From positions 1-6,170 of the forward strand of contig JADFRB010000131.1 of the NCBI GenBank assembly GCA_022561525.1: a stretch of 6,170 bases of DNA. The letters are read 5' to 3'. Source of the stretch: Nitrospinota bacterium. Its GTDB lineage: Bacteria; Nitrospirota; Nitrospiria; Nitrospirales; UBA8639. The notes beneath the pieces were generated by a model that saw only the letters and a program-made list of their open reading frames with translations, was not told the DNA's origin and did no database searches. This document shows, in pieces, positions 1 through 5,076 of the stretch. A program made the position numbers and the translations under genes. Each line of letters starts with the position of its first letter. The stretch's first letter is position 1.

Positions 1-4
1 CGCA

Positions 5-56
5 GCCATTTTGACGCGCGGAGCGTACATGGAGTACGTGAGCACGGCAAAATGGC
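5..56. repeat. Intergenic stem-loop, probable dispersed palindromic repeat
   Basis: The outer arms GCCATTTTG (5-13) and CAAAATGGC (48-56) are perfectly complementary over 9 bp. A second stem is nested inside: GCGTAC (23-28) against GTACGT (34-39), with one G-T pair and a 5-base loop. No convincing coding sequence runs through it. A frame open from base 1 to a stop at 97-99 has no recognisable protein similarity. The general look (a GTAC-centred stem followed by a GC hairpin and T run) resembles dispersed intergenic repeats I recall from Nitrospira-type genomes; that link is memory, not a search. Confidence 0.5.
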
Positions 57-62
57 GAGAAC

Positions 63-80
63 GCCGCTGGCGGCTTTTTT
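63..80 (+). terminator. Rho-independent terminator-like hairpin upstream of fabG
   Basis: GCCGC (63-67) can pair with GCGGC (70-74); with a realistic loop the stem is GCCG/CGGC with four loop bases. Six T follow directly (75-80). This is the form of an intrinsic terminator on the + strand, although the stem is short. If fabD lies upstream, as is common for this cluster, the hairpin would end or attenuate transcription before fabG. No clear promoter was found between 81 and 121. Confidence 0.45.
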
Positions 81-121
81 CAACATTCCCATGTATTGAT
101 GTGAACATGTGAAGCGAGGCG

Positions 122-865
122 ATGGTGCTTGAAGGAAAGAAAGCAGTTGTGACGGGAGCGGCTCAGGGCATTGGGCAAGCGATTGCCGAAATGTTAGCTC
201 AAGCAGGAGCTGATGTGGTGGTGGCAGATCTTGATGTCGCACGTTGTCAGGATACTGTCGATCGGGTCAAGAAGCATAAACGGAAAGCCTTGGCGGTCTC
301 GACTAATGTCGCGCAATGGGATGATGTGAAAGCCATGGTTGATCAAGTGGTTAAGGATTGGGGCCGTATTGATATTTTCGTCAACAATGCCGGCATCACT
401 CGTGATGGGCTCGTGGTTCGCATGAAAGAAGAGGATTGGAATGCCGTCATTCAAGTCAATTTGACTGGGACGTTTTATTGCACCAAGGCGACCTTAGGGC
501 CAATGTCCAAGCAGCGGTATGGCCGGATTATTAATATGGCTTCCGTCGTCGGAGTCATGGGGAATGCGGGGCAGGCCAATTACGCTGCGTCGAAAGCCGC
601 GGTGATTGGGTTGACCAAGACGATTGCCCGTGAGTATGCGAGTCGGAATATTACGGTGAATGCGGTGGCTCCTGGATTTATCAACACGGCGATGACTCAA
701 GGGTTGGGTGAGAATGTGAGAGAGATGCTTTCGAAACAAATTCCGCTTGGACGCTTGGGCGAGCCAAGCGATATTGCGGAAGCCGTGCGATTTCTGGCAT
801 CGGATGCAGCCAGTTACATCACGGGTCAGGTGTTGCATGTGAATGGTGGGTTGCATATGGCGTGA
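122..865 (+). CDS. fabG: 3-oxoacyl-[acyl-carrier-protein] reductase FabG
   Basis: FabG is the NADPH-dependent, cytoplasmic short-chain dehydrogenase that reduces 3-oxoacyl-ACP to 3-hydroxyacyl-ACP in each elongation cycle of type II fatty-acid synthesis. The 247-residue protein has the normal family length. The nucleotide-binding motif TGAAQGIG is at residues 11-18 and NNAG at 88-91. The catalytic tetrad is intact: Asn113, Ser141, Tyr154 and Lys158 (YAASK 154-158). The C-terminus VLHVNGGLHMA is typical. The ATG at 122 puts the glycine motif at the usual distance from the start. The nearest purine run, GAGG at 116-119, is only 2 bases away, so a GTG at 125 with better spacing is a possible alternative start. 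acpP and fabF follow in the usual order. The TGA stop lies inside an inverted repeat (861-934). The function is sure; only the exact start is open. Confidence 0.97.
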   Translation: MVLEGKKAVVTGAAQGIGQAIAEMLAQAGADVVVADLDVARCQDTVDRVKKHKRKALAVSTNVAQWDDVKAMVDQVVKDWGRIDIFVNNAGITRDGLVVRMKEEDWNAVIQVNLTGTFYCTKATLGPMSKQRYGRIINMASVVGVMGNAGQANYAASKAAVIGLTKTIAREYASRNITVNAVAPGFINTAMTQGLGENVREMLSKQIPLGRLGEPSDIAEAVRFLASDAASYITGQVLHVNGGLHMA

Positions 866-948
866 GCCGTAATGCGTGATGTGTAATGCGAAAAATATCA
901 AGACGCGTTCACGCTTTACGCGTTACGGCTCACGCATCACGGATTACG
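861..948. repeat. Inverted repeat of GTGA/CGTAATC-type units between fabG and acpP
   Basis: Bases 861-876 pair with 919-934 at 15 of 16 positions, and the remaining position is a possible G-T pair. The space between is made of related short units (GCGTGATG, GTAATGCG, TTCACGC), so alternative stems such as GCGTGA (874-879) with TCACGC (909-914) are possible. The left arm starts within the last fabG codons and contains its TGA (863-865). The 12-mer TCACGGATTACG at 937-948 recurs exactly at 4406-4417 in another gap, which marks this as a dispersed repeat. It has no T run and so is not a standard terminator. Confidence 0.65.
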
Positions 949-960
949 GATCTACAAAAT

Positions 961-1208
<248 letters not shown>

Positions 1209-1225
1209 TCTCGCGGGGTTGAGTG

Positions 1226-2488
1226 ATGGTTGAGTCAAACCGACGCCGAGTGGTGATCACGGGTTTGGGCGTGGTGACGCCATTAGGGATTGGTGTGGAA
1301 AAAACCTGGCAAGCCTTAATTGCCGGGAAATCCGGAATCGCGACGATTACACGGTTTGATGCCTCCGAGTATGCCTGCCAAATTGCCGGTGAAGTGAAAG
1401 ACTTCAATCCTGGCGACTACATCGACAAAAAAGAAATCAAAAAAATGGATAGGTTCATCCACTTTGCCGTGGCGGCCAGCCAGGAGGCTGTGGATGATGC
1501 CGGATTAAAAATTACTCCTGACAATGCGGATCGTGTGGGCGTGTACATCGGTGCCGGAATTGGTGGACTCCCGGCCATCGAGCATTATCACGATGTGCTG
1601 AAGGAAAAGGGGCCTGGCCGAGTGTCACCATTTTTTATCCCGATGGTCATCATCAATCTGGCTTCGGGGCAAGTCGCCATTCGGTTTGGCGCACGAGGAC
1701 CAAACTCTTGCGCGGTGACGGCATGTGCAACGGGCAATCATTGTCTTGGCGATGCCCTTCGGATTATTCAACGCGGCGAGGCGGATGTCATGTTGGCCGG
1801 GGGAGCGGAATCCGTAATCAGTCCGTTAACAGTGGCTGGGTTTGCTGCAGCCAAGGCGTTGTCGCGTCGAAACGATAATCCCGAAGGTGCGAGTCGGCCG
1901 TTCGATCGAGATCGCGACGGGTTTGTCATTGGTGAGGGAGCGGGTGTCGTGGTATTAGAAGAGCTGGAACATGCTCAGCGGCGGGGTGTTCGGATTTATG
2001 GTGAATTAGTTGGATATGCCATGACCAGTGATGCATTTCATATTACCGCTCCACCTGATGACGGGGCTGGGGCTGTGGAGTGTATGGAAAAGGCAATCAA
2101 AGATGCCGGAGTAGACAAGTCGGACATCGGGTATGTCAATGCCCATGCGACATCCACGTTTGCGGATAAAATTGAAACCCAGGTGATTAAAACAGTATTT
2201 GGTCAGCAAGCCTATCAGCTTTCTGTCAGTTCCACGAAGTCGATGACGGGGCATCTTCTGGGTGCGGCCGGAGGGATTGAATCGGTCTTTACGACATTGG
2301 CGTTGTACCATGGATTGCTTCCGCCGACCATCAATTTGGAAAATGCGGATCCTGATTGTGACTTGGATTATATTGTGGGACAGGCCCGTTCTACGTCTAT
2401 CAATGTTGCGATCTCCAACGCCTTCGGTTTTGGAGGTGTCAATGCCTGCCTGGTGATGAAGAAATTTCAAACCAGCCATCCCAATTAG
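1226..2488 (+). CDS. fabF: 3-oxoacyl-[acyl-carrier-protein] synthase II FabF
   Basis: FabF is the condensing enzyme that extends acyl chains with malonyl-ACP in type II fatty-acid synthesis. From the ATG at 1226 the protein has 420 residues, close to the family norm. The N-terminus RRVVITGLGVVTPLG is diagnostic. The thiolase-fold active site is complete: nucleophile Cys167 in TACATG, His307 in NAHATST, Lys338 in SSTKSMTGH and His343 in GHLLGAAG. The C-terminal signature NAFGFGGVNACLV is present. A GTG at 1223 in the same frame would add one residue; ATG 1226 is preferred because GGGG at 1215-1218 is then 7 bases away. Position after acpP and before rnc is the common arrangement. NAHATST differs from the more frequent NAHGTST by one residue, which is probably harmless. 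The insertion element just downstream does not touch the reading frame. Confidence 0.97.
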   Translation: MVESNRRRVVITGLGVVTPLGIGVEKTWQALIAGKSGIATITRFDASEYACQIAGEVKDFNPGDYIDKKEIKKMDRFIHFAVAASQEAVDDAGLKITPDNADRVGVYIGAGIGGLPAIEHYHDVLKEKGPGRVSPFFIPMVIINLASGQVAIRFGARGPNSCAVTACATGNHCLGDALRIIQRGEADVMLAGGAESVISPLTVAGFAAAKALSRRNDNPEGASRPFDRDRDGFVIGEGAGVVVLEELEHAQRRGVRIYGELVGYAMTSDAFHITAPPDDGAGAVECMEKAIKDAGVDKSDIGYVNAHATSTFADKIETQVIKTVFGQQAYQLSVSSTKSMTGHLLGAAGGIESVFTTLALYHGLLPPTINLENADPDCDLDYIVGQARSTSINVAISNAFGFGGVNACLVMKKFQTSHPN

Positions 2489-2535
2489 TTTCGACGTCAC
2501 TATGTGCCTGATGATTTCCACTCCGTTCCATACTT

Positions 2536-2543
2536 GTCTACAT
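2536..2543. repeat. Target-site duplication, left copy (GTCTACAT)
   Basis: GTCTACAT directly abuts the outer end of the left terminal inverted repeat at 2544. The identical octamer is at 2745-2752, directly after the right end. An 8-bp duplication is the length known for IS1595-family insertions. Confidence 0.85.
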
Positions 2544-2744
2544 CTTGCCTATCCGGTTTGTTGCCAATGAGGTATTTGATGCTAAATTTCGGCCATGGAT
2601 CCCCGTGGTTTCCCGACGACGCTCAAAGAATTTCAGCGAGTATTTCCCGATGACGCGGCTTGTGCAAGGTACCTTGAGCATCTGCGGTGGCTGGAGGGAT
2701 TTGTGTGTTCCAAGTGCGGGTTGGCAACAAACCGGATAGGCAAG
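2544..2744 (+). mobile_element. IS1595-like miniature element (MITE) between fabF and rnc
   Basis: The 201-bp element is bounded by perfectly complementary 24-bp terminal repeats at 2544-2567 (starting CTTGCCTATCCGG) and 2721-2744 (ending CCGGATAGGCAAG). It is flanked by an exact 8-bp direct repeat, GTCTACAT, at 2536-2543 and 2745-2752. Between the ends lies the start of a transposase gene that stops matching exactly where the right repeat begins, so the element looks like an internal-deletion derivative of a full IS. It cannot move by itself and would need a related transposase supplied elsewhere. Perfect ends and an intact duplication suggest a recent insertion. Removing it with one duplication copy restores a gap of about 84 bp between fabF and rnc. 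The family assignment rests on the transposase fragment and the 8-bp duplication; end sequences were not compared with a database. Confidence 0.88.
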
Positions 2745-2768
2745 GTCTACATCATCATTAAAATTTAG
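2595..2768 (+). pseudogene. Truncated IS1595-family transposase, N-terminal fragment
   Basis: The 57-codon frame from ATG 2595 to TAG 2766-2768 begins MDPRGFPTTLKEFQRVFPDD and continues through RYLEHLRWLEGFVCSKCG. This is the N-terminal pattern of IS1595-type transposases, in which a short helical region leads into a zinc ribbon whose first CxxC knuckle is Cys38-Cys41. Only residues 1-42 are transposase; at 2721 the frame enters the right terminal repeat and then host DNA, ending KVYIIIKI. The second zinc knuckle and the whole DDE/N catalytic domain are missing, so no transposase activity is possible. No good ribosome binding site precedes the ATG, and expression is doubtful. Confidence 0.8.
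2745..2752. repeat. Target-site duplication, right copy (GTCTACAT)
   Basis: Identical to 2536-2543 and directly adjacent to the right end of the element at 2744. It lies 29 bases before the rnc start codon, so the insertion landed just upstream of the rnc translation start region. Confidence 0.85.
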
Positions 2769-2781
2769 GTTTTCCCCAATT

Positions 2782-3495
2782 ATGTCCGTCCTTGAAGAAG
2801 CGCAAAAGACCATTCAATATGTATTTACCCACCCGGCCTTATTGGAAGAAGCCCTGACTCACAAATCCCATCTTCAAGGAAAACAGGGCGAGTCTTTGAA
2901 GGACAATGAACGGCTCGAATTTTTGGGGGATGCGGTTCTGGGTTTGATCATCAGTGAATATTTGGCCCGAACCTATCCAGATGTGACCGAAGGCGATCTT
3001 TCGCAGACGCGGGCACAGTTGGTCCGCCAATCGGCACTGGCCCAAGCTGCGCGTCGGCTGGAACTTGGGTCTTTGTTGCGTCTGGGAAGAGGTGAGGAAC
3101 TGACGCATGGGAGGGAAAAAAGCTCACTCCTGGCCAACACCCTCGAGGCAGTCATTGCGGCTATCTTTTTGGATGGAGGGTTGGCCCCTGCTCGGGTCTT
3201 TGTCCTGAAGGCGTTGGAGCAAAACCTGATGGCCTTAGATCAATCAAACCTCTTGGCCAACCGGCAGGATTATAAGAGTCAGCTTCAGGAATGGTGTCAG
3301 CAACAATGTTCCACTATTCCGGAATATCACCTTGTCAGTGAGTCGGGTCCTGATCATGAAAAAGTCTTTGAAGTTGAAGTGAGTATTCGGGGTGCGATAC
3401 AAGGGCGAGGCATCGGGTATAATAAGAAATCGGCCGAGCAAGAGGCTGCAAAATATGCCTATTCACGGGTGAGGACCTGCGAGAACATAACTTGA
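2782..3495 (+). CDS. rnc: Ribonuclease III
   Basis: RNase III cuts double-stranded RNA with two-base 3' overhangs and processes rRNA precursors and selected mRNAs. The 237-residue protein has the usual two parts: a catalytic domain (about 5-150) with the signature NERLEFLGD at 42-50, and a C-terminal double-stranded RNA-binding domain (about 163-228) ending GIGYNKKSAEQEAAKYAY. By alignment with E. coli, Glu43, Glu46, Asp50, Glu70 and Glu122 match the metal-site acids, but the position of E. coli Asp114 is Asn119 (LLANTLEA). The start at ATG 2782 gives a normal N-terminus, though no clear ribosome binding site precedes it. A miniature element lies just upstream. The last seven residues (RTCENIT) and the stop codon are encoded by the left arm of a long palindrome, so the original C-terminus has probably been replaced. 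The RNA-binding domain itself remains whole. Confidence 0.96.
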   Translation: MSVLEEAQKTIQYVFTHPALLEEALTHKSHLQGKQGESLKDNERLEFLGDAVLGLIISEYLARTYPDVTEGDLSQTRAQLVRQSALAQAARRLELGSLLRLGRGEELTHGREKSSLLANTLEAVIAAIFLDGGLAPARVFVLKALEQNLMALDQSNLLANRQDYKSQLQEWCQQQCSTIPEYHLVSESGPDHEKVFEVEVSIRGAIQGRGIGYNKKSAEQEAAKYAYSRVRTCENIT

Positions 3496-3651
3496 ACAAT
3501 ATCGCGCCAAGATTTGGGTCGGATTTGGACGGAACAATTGAGAAAAACCCGAGGCATAGCCAGCTATGGTGAGGGTTTTGCGATTGAGGCCCGTTCAAAG
3601 ACGGCCCGAAGATTGGCGCGATATTGTTCAAGTTATGTTCTCGCAGGTCCT
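3472..3651. repeat. 180-bp palindrome overlapping the rnc 3' end
   Basis: Bases 3472-3510 are perfectly complementary to 3613-3651 (39 bp). The palindrome continues inward without any gap to a single centre between 3561 and 3562, where CATAGC and GCTATG flank two bases. By hand count about 69 of the 90 facing positions are Watson-Crick pairs, and a few more are G-T. The outer arms are perfect while the inner part is partly decayed. No open frame of note lies in it beyond the rnc tail, and no T run follows. It could be a hairpin-type miniature mobile element, but no flanking target duplication was found. In RNA it would form a very stable stem containing the rnc stop codon (3493-3495). Confidence 0.9.
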
Positions 3652-3733
3652 AAGCCAGGATGATTCTGAAGAGATGGCCTCTCCCATGGTAGAATGAAAA
3701 ACTTGTCAAGGTAATCATTATGGTGAACAGAGG

Positions 3734-3741
3734 TAAGGAGG
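3734..3741 (+). promoter_or_regulatory. Ribosome binding site of the cyclophilin gene
   Basis: TAAGGAGG lies 5 bases before the ATG at 3747. It decides the start against an in-frame ATG at 3720, which has no such site and would put nine extra residues, some charged, ahead of the signal peptide. Confidence 0.85.
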
Positions 3742-3746
3742 TTTCA

Positions 3747-4349
3747 ATGAGGAAGTACGGTTTTGTGACTTTAGTGATGGTGGTATTGAGCGTTTTAATT
3801 TATAGTGGACATGGTCAAGTATGGGCGAATGATTTTCAGGTCATTCTTGTTGCAGATGGGACTGTGAAGGCTCCACGAGTGGTGCTGAAAACAAAATTTG
3901 GGGAGATGGAAATCGTGTTCTTCCCAGAGTTAGCTCCGAAACATGTGGAAAGTTTTTTGACGCTGGCGAAAAAGGGATATTTTAATGGTACGATTTTTCA
4001 TCGGGTGATTCCGGGTTTTATGATACAAGGTGGTGATCCGAACACCAAAGATCCCAGCAAACAAAGTACGTTTGGAACAGGAGGTCCAGGATATACCGTT
4101 CCTGCGGAATTCAATAAAATTCCACATGAACGGGGAATTTTATCAGCGGCCCGGACTGCAGACCCCAACAGTGCAGGGTCGCAATTTTTCATCATGGTGG
4201 CTAAGTCCCCGAACTTAGATGGGCAATACACGGTATTTGGTGAGGTAGTCAAAGGGATTGAAGTCGCGGATAAGGTCGTCAGCCAACCGCGGGATCGACG
4301 GGATATGCCGTTAGAACGGATTGAAATCACAGTAGAAGTGCTAGAGTAG
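3747..4349 (+). CDS. Exported cyclophilin-type peptidyl-prolyl cis-trans isomerase
   Basis: Cyclophilins speed the cis-trans isomerisation of proline bonds during protein folding. The 200-residue protein starts with a signal peptide (MRKYG, a hydrophobic run to about residue 20, then likely cleavage after VWA at 25-27), so it should act outside the cytoplasmic membrane, probably in the periplasm. Hallmarks are FHRVIPGFMIQGGDP (84-98), with the catalytic arginine at Arg86, then FGTGGPGYTVPAEF, SAGSQFFIMVAKSPNLDG and YTVFGEVVKG. The cyclosporin-contact tryptophan of human cyclophilin A appears to be replaced in SPNLDG, as is common in bacteria. It follows rnc but is separated by a long palindrome and about 95 bases, so it may have its own promoter; none was convincing. 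It could be called ppiA- or ppiB-like, and the sequence does not decide which. Confidence 0.94.
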   Translation: MRKYGFVTLVMVVLSVLIYSGHGQVWANDFQVILVADGTVKAPRVVLKTKFGEMEIVFFPELAPKHVESFLTLAKKGYFNGTIFHRVIPGFMIQGGDPNTKDPSKQSTFGTGGPGYTVPAEFNKIPHERGILSAARTADPNSAGSQFFIMVAKSPNLDGQYTVFGEVVKGIEVADKVVSQPRDRRDMPLERIEITVEVLE

Positions 4350-4369
4350 GGAGAGAACAATTGTGGTCG

Positions 4370-4424
4370 GTGAAGCGAAATGCGTGATCCGTCAAAGAAA
4401 AATTTTCACGGATTACGCTTCACG
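4370..4424. repeat. Inverted repeat between the convergent genes
   Basis: CGTGATCCGT (4383-4392) pairs with ACGGATTACG (4408-4417) at 9 of 10 positions plus one G-T. The loop contains GAAAA/TTTTC, which can extend the stem. Further out, GTGAAGCG (4370-4377) is complementary to CGCTTCAC (4416-4423). TCACGGATTACG (4406-4417) is identical to 937-948 in the fabG-acpP gap. The element begins 20 bases after the cyclophilin stop and contains the stop codon of the opposing gene (4420-4422). It sits where a two-way terminator is expected, but there is no T run outside the stem on either strand. Confidence 0.6.
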
Positions 4425-5076
4425 AAATTGTCGAGTCTTCCATCTTCGCGCCGGTGGGTATAATGATGCGGTCGTTTGTTTCGCTTAACTTTTTGAGCTG
4501 TTCGGCGACATCCGGATGATGACTCTTGAGAAATCCGGCGAGTCCGTCCAAAAAACGAGTGGAACGGAGGCCGGGGCCGGAAAACTCGGTAATAAACATC
4601 AATCCCCGATCTAATACCTCTCCGGCCATGTCGGTGTCGATTTTTTCGCCTTTCATAAAGGCTGTGTATTCTTTTTTTAATGTTTCTGTAAATGCTGGCG
4701 CCATGCCTTCGGGAACGTGGATCGGACTAAACGAACGCCGCAAGCCCTGAATCGCGGCGATCACTTCGCCATCTTGTCCATCTCGTCGGGAATGAAAATG
4801 CTTGAAGGTGACCGCCTCCAGGAAATAAAACACTTCCGCGGCCTTATCTCCCCATTTCTCCAGTAATTCCCGATACAGCGCGCGACGGCCCTGATCAAAT
4901 TGATCCCCAATACGTTTTTGTTGATATTCGACATTGGTATCAAGGTACACGCAATCCGTATGGCAGGCGATGTTGACTATTCGATGGGTTCCACAGCATT
5001 GGCTGCAAATTGAACCGCTGAGGGCTGGGCAGGCCCGTTTCCCTTTTCGTGCATGGCAGTAGATGCATTGACTCAT
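4420..5076 (-). CDS. Cysteine-rich, probably zinc-binding protein of unknown function
   Basis: The function is not recognised. The 218-residue protein opens with eight cysteines in 39 residues: CxxC at 4-7, Cys16 in RACPA, CSQCCG at 24-29, then Cys38 and Cys42 in ACHTDCVYL, with His31 nearby. This spacing suggests two metal sites, most likely zinc. I recall the pattern (KRxCPA, ICxxCCGxxR, CxxDCxYL) in uncharacterised proteins of several environmental bacteria, but cannot name a family. The remainder is soluble and mostly helical in appearance (LYRELLEKWGDKAAEVFYFLEAVTF and a later TRFLDGLAGFLKSHHPDVAEQL; each only indicative). There is no signal peptide or membrane segment, so it should be cytoplasmic. 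Its ATG overlaps the stop of the upstream beta-propeller gene in an ATGA, and GGAGGAG lies about 13 bases before it, which points to translational coupling. Its final codons and stop are formed by an intergenic repeat. Confidence 0.88.
   Translation of the reverse strand: MSQCIYCHARKGKRACPALSGSICSQCCGTHRIVNIACHTDCVYLDTNVEYQQKRIGDQFDQGRRALYRELLEKWGDKAAEVFYFLEAVTFKHFHSRRDGQDGEVIAAIQGLRRSFSPIHVPEGMAPAFTETLKKEYTAFMKGEKIDTDMAGEVLDRGLMFITEFSGPGLRSTRFLDGLAGFLKSHHPDVAEQLKKLSETNDRIIIPTGAKMEDSTIS

Noticed and set aside
1..99. An open frame from the window edge to TGA 97-99 as the end of an upstream gene such as fabD
   Set aside because: Its translation does not resemble the FabD C-terminus and it runs through the stem-loop and the terminator-like T run, so it is more likely chance.
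90..109. Short inverted repeat CATGT/ACATG ahead of fabG as an operator
   Set aside because: Only 5 bp per arm with a 10-base gap, which is expected by chance; no regulator family could be matched.
2006..2521. A 171-codon - strand frame opposite fabF, and similar long antisense frames opposite fabG, rnc and the cyclophilin gene
   Set aside because: They lie within well-supported genes, show no family motifs and have composition typical of shadow frames.
2545..2739. A 64-codon + strand frame within the miniature element
   Set aside because: It is out of frame with the transposase fragment from 2595, has no recognisable similarity, and runs through both terminal repeats.
3473..3650. A Tn3-derived miniature element (TIME), because the arms are about 38 bp
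   Set aside because: Tn3-type ends normally begin GGGG and insertions give a 5-bp duplication. The flanks here (GGTGA left, TAAGC right) do not match, and the whole interior is also palindromic.
3664..3695. A promoter for the cyclophilin gene with TAGAAT at 3690-3695 as -10
   Set aside because: No acceptable -35 lies 16-18 bases upstream; the nearest TTCTGA is 20 bases away. Too weak to list.
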